From positions 47,781 to 111,780 of the forward strand of contig JAKSZP010009491.1 of NCBI GenBank assembly GCA_022478985.1: a stretch of DNA of 64,000 nucleotides, read 5' to 3'. Below, one piece after another: positions 56,636-64,000 of this stretch. Position numbers and translations under genes: made by a program. The stretch's first letter is position 1. Every line of letters starts with the position of its first letter. This DNA comes from Massospora cicadina (Eukaryota > Entomophthoromycota > Entomophthoromycetes > Entomophthorales > Entomophthoraceae). Under the pieces are notes generated by a model. That model saw nothing but the letters and a program-made list of their open reading frames with translations. It searched no databases and was not told the DNA's origin.

Positions 56636-57020
56636 CAGTCATTAATAATTCAAGCGGATGCCTCATTAATGGCGATTGGAGCAATCCTAAGTCAAGAGGA
56701 TGATAACAGGGATGAACATCCAGTAGCCTATGTGAGCAGAATCCTGTCACCAGTGGAAAGAAACTATACTGTAACAGAGTGAGAGTGTTTGGCGGTAATC
56801 CATGCCTGTAAACACTTTTGAGTCTACATACTTGGGATGCACTCAAAAGTCATACCCAACCACTCATCCCTGCACTGGCTTCATAATCTGATGGAGCCAT
56901 AGGGCCTATTGGCATGCTGAGCATTAAAGCTGCAAGCATACAATTTTGAAATTATTTACAGGGCTGGAGCGGTACATCAGAATACTGACGGATTGTCTCA
57001 ATTGCCAGTTGTCAATGTAA
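56636..57020 (+). pseudogene. RNase H of E4
   Basis: Reads SLIIQADASLMAIGAILSQ with the first catalytic D, ERNYTVTE followed by a stop and ECLAVIHACKHF, NHSSLHWLHNLMEP, and finally AGAVHQNTDGLSQLPV. Stops at two places where relatives have Trp or Arg codons. Confidence 0.82.
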
Positions 57021-57199
57021 TCTATCATCAGGCTGATGTGCTATTTCAGTGGATGATCAAAGGAGATATTGAGTATGAACCCTAAGAAATTTGAAATTCA
57101 CTACAAAAGGTCAAGGAAAATACAAAATTTAAGAACAGTCAATTATACAAAATGATTAAAGGAAAATTGGGTTTTATTTCCTAAACCATTGGAATGAGC

Positions 57200-57767
57200 A
57201 GAGATCATTTGAGCCACTCATAAGGATATTGGTCATGGTGGCCTAAAGAAGACAGTGGATCATTAATGCCAGTATTATTATTGGGAATTGATCAACTATG
57301 ATGTCACGGATTACCTAGCCTGTTGTGTGGAGTGTCAAATTTACAAGCTGCACAAGAACGTCATGGGGTACCAGCTGGTACGCCTTGGTTTTGCATGGCA
57401 CACAATGTCCATAGACGTCATAAGACCATTGAGTGTCAGCACTGGAGGTGTGAATTATATAATTGTCACAATAGACCATCTAACTCAATGGGTCAAAAAA
57501 AGCCCTCAGTAGAGTAGATGCAATGAGTATGGAGAAGTTTATACTGGACAAGTGATCTATCAGCATGGATGCCCCCAAGTTATCCTCGGTAACAACATAA
57601 CCAATTTTACTTCATATGTGATTCCCAGGCTAAATGAATTAATGGACAGACAAGGTGTGTATCGCCCCTATCATCCAGAAAAGAATATAATGGTGGAAAG
57701 AGTGAATGTAACTCTAGCCTCAACATTACAAAAGTTGGTCATGGAAAACTTCCGCTTGGGGAGCATA
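57200..57767 (+). pseudogene. Integrase of E4, left part
   Basis: HHCC domain HKDIGHGGLKKTVDH and CCVECQIYKLHKN, then TMSIDVIRPLSVSTGGVNYI with the first catalytic D, LGNNITNFTSYVI where the second D is N, and YHPEKNIMVERVNVTLAST with the catalytic E. The frame runs to ENFRLGSI at the E5 insertion point. Confidence 0.85.
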
Positions 57768-58921
57768 TGTAAGTCCTGGGGAACGTCCCTGGCAGTTGAT
57801 CAGGCCATTTTTCCATTTCCAAGTAAGAAGGTACCAAAGAGGATTGCTGTACCCCTCGTTACTCAGGGCGATCTCGCTCACATGGTAGACGATCATTGGG
57901 TAACAGCCCTCCCATTTCAGATACCACTTCCGATACCCACACTCTCCTTGGCAGACTTGCTATGAGGAATCAGTGAAATCTGTGCCAAGATTGCTGAAAC
58001 GAGATCAATTATAACCAATTTGAGCGGCAATCAGCCCAATGCTCAGATTTTAAATGGTCAAAAAGGTATAAAGACTGAGCTATCGGCTGGAATGCCTGAT
58101 GGTTGCAATTCAGTTAACATGATGATCAAAAAAATCTCCCCTCTCCCAAATCTTTTAGGCATCACCCCCAATGGGCAGGTAATAGTACCAGACACCATTG
58201 ATGAGGTTTCAGAGCTTCCTGTTAATAAATTGGGTGTTGCGCCTGATGCAATGCTACTGACTGAACGAATGACCCAGCGACCAAGCATGAGTGGGTTGGG
58301 CATCCCAAACCCGTTCCCAACCAAATGGGCCCACCCCTATGTGGAGTGGCCTTGGGGGATTCCCACTGTTTGTTGGGCTAAACGCCATCGCGCCAACCAT
58401 CAGAAATGTAGTAGAGCCTTGGTTCAGATGTTTGAGGCCAAACTGGCAGCGACTTGGCCCACCATCAAATTTTGTGATGTCAGTTCCTAAGGAACAAACC
58501 TGCCCATTCCCAAATAATTTGCCGATTAGGGTGAATTTGTGGGACCTGATCCCAGCTTAGTTTCCACAAATTGACTACTATTTAATCAGTTGCATTGCAC
58601 TGAGAAAATTGTTGGTCAATTTTTCTTTCCTAAATTCCAAAAAAAAACCTTTCCAAAAAATTAGTTTTTATATGTTAAAAATTAAGCCGCCTTATCTGAT
58701 GATGTTCTTGTGCCCCTTGGGGTTAATGGCCATGTGCATCTGGTACTTTATTTTGTGCCTATATGAAGTTCTGGCTCACCGGCAGATATTGGTGGAATTC
58801 CTTTCTGGTTCCATATTTGTTGTATCAGCAGCAGTGCCCCAGGAATTCTGGTTTGCTGTTTGGATGCTCTGGCATCCGGGCTGGTAGGCCAGTCTAATTC
58901 TTACTTGCTGTTCACCTGACA
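57768..58921 (+). repeat. 5' LTR of E5
   Basis: 1154 bp, TGTAAGTCCTGGGG to CACCTGACA. It keeps two long open frames in the pol-tail register: through 57965 (KKVPKRIAVPLVTQGDL, AHMVDDHWVTALP) and 58020-58490 (156 codons, NGQKGIKTELSAGMPDG). Highly similar to the 3' LTR over its whole length. Confidence 0.94.
58020..58490 (+). pseudogene. LTR-encoded reading frame in E5 5' LTR
   Basis: 156 codons in the register that follows the chromodomain and pol tail. It reads MSGNQPNAQILNGQKGIKT, MPDGCNSVNMMIKKISP, then LPVNKLGVAPDAMLLTER and GLGIPNPFPTKWAHP. A stop at 57963 separates it from the upstream block ending PIPTLSLADLL. The same words occur in the 3' LTR and in E2 and S3. No known domain; rich in N, P and small residues. 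Confidence 0.6.
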
Positions 58922-58999
58922 TAATTGACCAACCATTATTCTTAGCCATTTCTGCCTTTCTCACATGTGTAGGCGCAGCAATGGTTCCTTCTTTCCAAC

Positions 59000-59640
59000 T
59001 GAGACAGGTTATAAAGAAGATTATCTCTGACCACATTAGACCAGCCACACTCAAACCTCCAAAACCATACTCCATAGTTGCCACGGCTATTTGCCCATCG
59101 GTTTCCCCAAATCCAACCACCATCTCTTTGGTATTTCTGGATTCATCCACAACTACCAATAAGGAGAACTACGCTTACTTTTTAGTATCCATGAAGATTA
59201 GCGTTGGTTCTCATCGCATCTCCTTTGAGGCCCTGATGGACACTGGAGCTGCGGGAAATTTTATGAGTGTTGAATTTGTGCGACATTTAAAGCTGGAAAT
59301 GGATGCGGGCTCCTCAGTGATGGTGGCCTCATCTGCTTATCAGCCCACATATGTTGTTCGCTGACTGATACCTTTTTCAATCCACCAGTTCAGCTTTTGC
59401 GATCACTTTTTGGCTATGCCAGACTTGGTATTTCCGGTGATCTTAGGTGTGGGGTGGTGGCGTTGACAACATGTGAAGATTCATTTAGAGTCTAATACAT
59501 TGTCATTTACCAATGATCATTTGGAGGGAGAATTCCCTTTTATTGACACCCTCAAGAAGGTACAAGGAACTAGCTCTATCACTACCCTAGTCACTTCTGT
59601 GGGCATTCTGGCCAATTCCCTGAAAACTTAATGTGCTATT
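59000..59640 (+). pseudogene. Protease of E5
   Basis: Open from 58981 to 59364: SHRISFEALMDTGAAGNFMSVEFVRH carries the DTGA active site at about 59239-59250. A TGA (CGA in E2) interrupts the frame after TYVVR at 59362; the text then resumes IPFSIHQFSFCDHFLAMPD and VILGVGWWR to about 59460. The gag region that precedes protease in E2 is absent. Confidence 0.85.
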
Positions 59641-59719
59641 GGAGAATCTTCAATATGGAAAAGGCAGATCGCCTGCCTAAACACACCAGGTATGATTGTG
59701 GGTTTCGAACAACCTTGGA

Positions 59720-60440
59720 GTTGGTGAACATCAACTGTTGTTGTATCCCCATACAGCGAAGGAAGAAGTTGTACTCAATACCTGGTTGGACGATATGTTG
59801 AAAAAAGGTTGGCTGTTCAAGGAGACCTCACCCGTTGCCTCCCCCATCATCTTTGCCAAAAAAGTGGATGGTTCTCTCTGTCCCAGCATGGATCATGGCC
59901 ATTTGAATAAAATAGCAGTTACTGATCCCTAACCATTGCCTCTGGAGCAGACAATCAGTCAGGCAATCACCTAATCCCATATGTTCTCTAAGCTGGATAT
60001 GGTGAACGCCTTCAACTAATTCCGGGTAATGGAAGGGCAGGAATGGTTAACAGCAATTTGGACAAAGCGCGGCATTTTCCAATTTTGTGTAATGCCTTTC
60101 AGGCTGAAGAATGCTCCCGCTACATTTCAATGGATGATCAATAATGTACTGGGTAACCTCTGGTTCACCTGTGCTGTTGCATACATTGATGATATTCTGG
60201 TTCACTCCCTGACTCCCAAACAACACACAATTGACATGGAAGCGGTGGTGGTCGCCTTGCATAAGGCAGGGTTGTTCCTCAAACCGTCCAAGTGTGAGTT
60301 TTATAAGGAGGAGGTTACTTTCCTTGGTAATCTGGCTCTTAAAGATGGTGCTGCAATCTCCCAATAAGTTGGATGATATTCGGGAGTGGCCAACCCTGAC
60401 TACCCAGAAACAACTACAGAGTTTCTTGGGAACCATCATT
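59720..60440 (+). pseudogene. Reverse transcriptase of E5
   Basis: Blocks in order: VLNTWLDDMLKKGWLFKE, SPVASPIIFAKKVDGSLCP, SKLDMVNAFN with a stop after it, EWLTAIWTKRGIFQFCVM, LKNAPATFQWMINNVLG, VAYIDDILVHS (catalytic, about 60175-60207), CEFYKEEVTFLGNLALKDG and LQSFLGTIIFLKKLSP. Several stops. Same family as E2. Confidence 0.92.
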
Positions 60441-60525
60441 TTCTTAAAAAAGCTCTCCCCCGCACTCTCTCAGCTCGCCACCCCACTCCACCCACTCACA
60501 GGGAAAAACGTACCTTTTTTGTTGG

Positions 60526-60960
60526 ATGGATGAATGCCAACAGGCATTTGAATCAATTAAAGAGGTGTTTGTATCCCCTCCCATTTTAAAACACACTGAT
60601 CCCACCAAGCTGTATATTGTTGCATGTGATGCATCATCAGTAGCTGTTGGAGCAGTGTTGCTCCAGGAGCACAATGGCTTGGAACACCCAGTCGCCTACT
60701 TTTCCCGAAATTTTACCTCTAGGGAGCAGTATTGGGCTATTTATGACAAGGAGTTGGCAGCTGTTGCATGGGCCCTAACTCATTGGAGGTACCTGTTACA
60801 GGGTGCCTGACATGAATTAATGGTTTACACAGATAACCAGGCCTTGTCGTACTTTTATAAACCCCAAAACTTGGCACACTGACAAGCCTGAACCTATTGG
60901 GACCTGTGCAGTTTCAACTTCGAATATGAATTTGTAAAAGGTGCATTAAATGTACTTCCC
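60526..60960 (+). pseudogene. RNase H of E5
   Basis: A 94-codon open stretch reads KLYIVACDASSVAVGAVLLQ, NGLEHPVAYFSRNFTSREQY and AIYDKELAAVAWALTHWRYL, with catalytic D and E present. After a stop, YTDNQALSYFYKP gives the third acid and NFEYEFVKGALNVLPN the end of the domain, where the usual NxxADxLSR is decayed. Confidence 0.9.
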
Positions 60961-62310
60961 AATTTTTCTCAGCCACATCCCTGCCCACAGTTCCGCAGAT
61001 TCAGAGGAAGTGGATCTCGTTACTGTGATTCTTACCACCCAAATCTTGTCAATTGTTCCCCCTGTCATTTCTTCTGTCGCTCTGGCCCCTGACGCTTCAT
61101 TAGTTTCTCAGGTCTTATCCAGTCAAATGGCCTGCCCTGAGGGCATGGAGTTGGTCGAGCAGTTATCCCACCAGAAGCCTAAACACTCTCTATACTCAGT
61201 AAAGGAGGGTCTTATATATTTTAGATCTCGCGTTTGGGTTCCCCCCTCCTTCCAAACTGAGGTTTTTCTCACACATCACGATCCCCCACAGTTGGTCACC
61301 CTATTTCTAAGTAATGCATCGATTTGATCAAATAGACCTACAATTGGGCAGGTTTGACAAAAGAAGTCCCAGCCTGGATCGCCGATTATGTTACTTGCGC
61401 TAGGGCAAAGTCATATTGTTCTGGCAAAAATGGCCTCCTGCACCCCTTACAACAGGCAGAGGTCCCATGGACATTTATGTCCGTGGACTTTATTGTTGAG
61501 CTCCCCTGTTCAAACAGGTTCACAGTGGTGATGGTAGTGGTGGATCACTTCACAAAAGTTCCCATTTTATACTTTGCACTTCCACGATTACGTCCAAAGA
61601 AACTCCCCGCCTTTTCATATGCCATGCGTTTTTGATGTTTGGTCTCCCCCAGGAGATCATCAGTGACCGTGGTTCTCAGTTCACCGCGTGGTTTTGGAGT
61701 GAGCTCCTATCAATCCTGAAATATACCCCTGTCACTCCATGGCATATCATCCTCAGTCTGATGGCCAGACCAGGCGGGTCAATCAAGTTCTTGAGCAGTA
61801 CTGCGTTGCTATGCTGCAGCCGCACAGGATACTTGGGCTGATGACCTCCCTCTCGACTAATTTGCGTACAATAATGGAACCCACACGTCCATGGGGTTTT
61901 CCCCCTATGAAGCAACGTTGGGTTATAATCCTTCATTTTCAGTCAGACCATGCTTGCAGCCAGAGGTTCAAGCTGCCACAGACCATGCTGTTCATATTAG
62001 ATTGACTCAAGTCTTAGTGCAGGAACACCTCACCAAAGCTATAGACGACTACAAGAGGTTCAGGGGTCAAAAACGCCTTCCAGGTCATGAGTTTACAAAG
62101 GGTTCTTACATTATGCTCAACACCTGTCATTTAAAAATCCAGGCCCCTTTCCGCAAATTTGCCAGTAAACTCTTGGGTCCCCATCTGGTGGAAGAGGTAT
62201 TGAGTAATGGGGAGTTCTGGTTGAAGCTTCTCACGCATTGGAAGCAGCATCCCGTTTTCCATGTCTCCCAGCTGTCACCCTTCAAGGATGCAATACACAC
62301 AGAACAATAA
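60950..62310 (+). pseudogene. Integrase of E5
   Basis: Starts with a spacer (VVPPVISSVALAPDASLVS-like), then WIADYVTCARAKSYC (C-C of the zinc domain), WTFMSVDFIVELPCSN with the first catalytic D, EIISDRGSQFTAWF with the second D (about 61652-61693), and YHPQSDGQTRRVNQVLEQ, where arginine replaces the usual glutamate. The C-terminal domain reads MGFSPYEATLGYNPSFS and FRKFASKLLGPHLVEEVLS. Frame changes occur near 61635 and 61880. Confidence 0.9.
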
Positions 62311-62329
62311 CTAATCATCATTGAAAATG

Positions 62330-62515
62330 AAGAGGAGGTTGAGGTAGAAGCTATCCTGGCTTCCCAGAAATCCTGACGTTCTGTACAATACCTCATGTCT
62401 TGGAAAGGGTATCCAGCTTACAAAAACAGTTGGGTCAAGGCGCGTGATTGCGCGAATTTCATGGACCTGGTTGATGCGTTCCACATCTTCCACCCCAAAG
62501 CTCCCCGCCCTTCCC
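62330..62515 (+). pseudogene. Chromodomain of E5
   Basis: Reads VEVEAILASQKS, a stop, RSVQYLMSWKGYPAYKNSW and VKARDCANFMDLVDAFHIF. The aromatic and WKGY-NSW signature of chromodomains is clear. Expected to bind modified chromatin at integration; inference from the chromovirus family. Confidence 0.88.
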
Positions 62516-62661
62516 AAAAAGTAGCGTCTCTTATGGCAATCAAGTTACCCAAGGCGCACAAGAATGTGGCTCTCGTGCAGTTCCCCAGTGGTGGGCTCCT
62601 TCCCTTGGGAAAAGGAAAGGGTAATGTAAGTCCTGGGGAACGTCCCCTAGCAGTTGACTAG
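62395..62661 (+). pseudogene. Pol tail of E5 crossing into the 3' LTR
   Basis: One open frame of 88 codons runs from the chromodomain through KLPKAHKNVALVQFPSGG, the polypurine tract (translated LPLGKGKG) and across the LTR start at 62625 as NVSPGERPLAVD before a TAG. E2 has the same junction, without that stop. Beyond it the LTR continues in the same register with KRMAVPLVTQGNLAHVVDK. Confidence 0.75.
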
Positions 62662-63781
62662 GCTATTTTTCCATTCTCAAGTAATAAGGTACTGAAGAGG
62701 ATGGCTGTACCCCTTGTTACTCAGGGAAATCTCGCTCACGTGGTAGACAAGCGTTGGGTAACAGTACTCCCACCTCAGATAGTACTCCCAATACCCACAC
62801 TCTCCTCAGCAGAATTGTTATGAGGAATCAGTGAATTCTGCGCTGAGATCACCAAAATGAAATTGATCATAACCAATTTGAGCGGCAATCAGCCCAACTC
62901 TTGGATTTTATTTGGTCAAAGAGGTATGAAGACTGAGCTATCAGCCAGAATGCCTGACGGTTGCAATTTGGTTAACATGATGATCAAAAAGAATCTCCCC
63001 TCTCCCAAATCTTTTAGGCATCACCCCCAATGGGCAGGTAATAGCACCAGACACCATCGATGAGGTTTCAAAGCTTCCTGTTAACAAATTGGGTGTTGCA
63101 CCTGATGCAATGCTACCAACCAAACAAATAGCCCAGCGACCAAGCACGAGCGGGTTGGGCGTCCTGAACCTGTTCCCAACCAAAATGGGCCCACCCCTAT
63201 GTGGGGTGGCCTTGGGGGATTCTGGACACTAATCAGGCTAAACGCTGTCATGCCAACCATTGGAAACGTAGTAGAGCCTTGGTTCAGACGTTCAAGGTCA
63301 AACTGGCAGTGACTCAGCCCACCGCCAAATTTTGTGATGTCAGTTCCCAAGGAACAAACCCGCCCATGACCAAATAATTCGCCAGCTAGGCTGAATTTGT
63401 GGGACCCAATCCCAGCTTAGTTTCCACAAGTTGCCTACTATTTAATCAGTTGCATTGCACTGAGAAAATGTTGGTCAATTTTTCTTTCCTAAATTCCTAT
63501 TAAAAACCTTTCCAAAAAATTAGTTTTTATATGTTAAAAATTAAGCCGCCTTATCTGCTGATGTTCTCGTGCCCCTTGGGGGTTAACGGCCATGTGCATC
63601 TGGTACTTTATTTTGTGCCTATATGAAATTCTGGCTCACTGGCAGATATTGGTGGAACTCAATTCTGGTTCCATATTTGTTGTATCAGCAGCAGTGCCCC
63701 AGGCATTCTGGTTTGCTGTTTGGATGCTCTGGCATCCAGGCTGGAAGGCCAGTCTAATTCTTACTTGCTGTTCGCCTGACA
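62625..63781 (+). repeat. 3' LTR of E5
   Basis: 1157 bp, TGTAAGTCCTGGGG to CGCCTGACA, followed by GCATA. Contains the LTR peptide register with a few more stops than the 5' LTR (open piece 62857-63063). Confidence 0.94.
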
Positions 63782-64000
63782 GCATATCTGAGTTTGGTCA
63801 CATTCACTTATAATATCAGTTACCACTTGGTGACAGAGAAAATACCATTTGAACTTTTATATGGGCGGAAAGCTGAATTTCTGCCAATATTGTATTCAGC
63901 AGTGAGGCATCTTTGGGGATGAGTGCCAAACAATGTCTATCTTGACTGGCCAATATCCTGATTGAATTAAAATCTTGAGCATATGAAACAACAATGAAAA
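63782..64000 (+). pseudogene. Integrase of E4, right part
   Basis: Continues the E4 integrase after E5: AYLSLVTFTYNISYHLVTE then KIPFELLYGRKAEFLPI, the standard AYNxSxHxSTGxSPFELLYGR block of Ty3 integrases. The remaining E4 sequence is beyond the window. Confidence 0.85.

Larger units (their letters stand above)
52157..57767 (+). mobile_element. Ty3-type retrotransposon E4, left part (host of E5)
   Basis: Older relative of E3 with gag, protease, reverse transcriptase, RNase H and integrase in order, interrupted at 57767 by E5 and continued at 63782. After excising E5 and one copy of its GCATA duplication the integrase text is continuous. The 5' LTR is probably within 52157-53050 plus sequence left of E3, but its start cannot be fixed. 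Confidence 0.85.
57768..63781 (+). mobile_element. Chromodomain Ty3 retrotransposon E5, complete structure
   Basis: 6014 bp with LTRs 57768-58921 and 62625-63781 and a perfect GCATA duplication (57763-57767 and 63782-63786). The insertion split the E4 integrase. Internal order: protease, reverse transcriptase, RNase H, integrase, chromodomain. A polypurine run GGGAAAAGGAAAGGG (62607-62621) precedes the 3' LTR. Compared with E2 nearly all of gag is missing, so it could only have moved in trans or lost gag afterwards. Confidence 0.95.

Overview
The window is repeat-dominated fungal nuclear DNA. The clearest host gene is a chitin synthase of the class I-III type (29970-32561, minus strand) with two very short phase-0 introns (39 and 49 bp). 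Around it I find only transposable elements and AT-rich non-coding sequence. Introns, LTR retrotransposons with a chromodomain, an APE-type LINE and tRNA-headed SINEs point to a filamentous fungus with a large, transposon-swollen genome. Basidiomycota (for example a large-genome rust) is a guess I cannot confirm.

Layout. 1-3372: 3' part of a LINE, plus strand. 4110-8700: ruined Ty3-type retrotransposon. 8796-10017: solo LTR. 10018-12095: unassigned. 12096-22835: a nest in which an ORF1-only, LINE-like element (X1) was split by a solo LTR, which was split in turn by a chromodomain Ty3 element on the minus strand (14528-21900). 22931-28208: full-length LINE, minus strand, an inverted near-copy of the first. 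28209-33837: AT-rich flanks, a short SINE and the chitin synthase gene. 33838-34129: a second type of SINE. 34480-43030: a diverged direct segmental duplication made of intron/micro-exon-like repeats, invaded by two solo LTRs, one SINE and a second X element. 43989-52151: complete Ty3-type element with a collagen-like stretch in gag, itself carrying a solo LTR. 52157-57767 and 63782-64000: an older Ty3-type element split by a complete chromodomain Ty3 element (57768-63781).

Most element boundaries rest on direct evidence: I could read target-site duplications for ten insertions (AACCA, ATGCC, GATGA/GATAA, GGTAA, CACTA, CTTAG, CTAGA, GCATA, a 13-bp one for the LINE and a 15-bp one for X2), plus three for SINEs. 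No element has an intact coding sequence.

Three systems deserve attention. (1) In the chromodomain Ty3 family the pol reading frame runs past the chromodomain, through the polypurine tract and into the 3' LTR, and the LTRs of several subfamilies encode the same peptide. (2) The LINE, a tRNA-headed SINE and the ORF1-only X elements carry related 3' tails, as expected if one LINE machinery mobilises all three. (3) A tandem array of about 106-bp units places a 21-nt block between perfect-looking 3' and 5' splice sites in unit after unit. All three are inferences from sequence pattern, with checks stated below.
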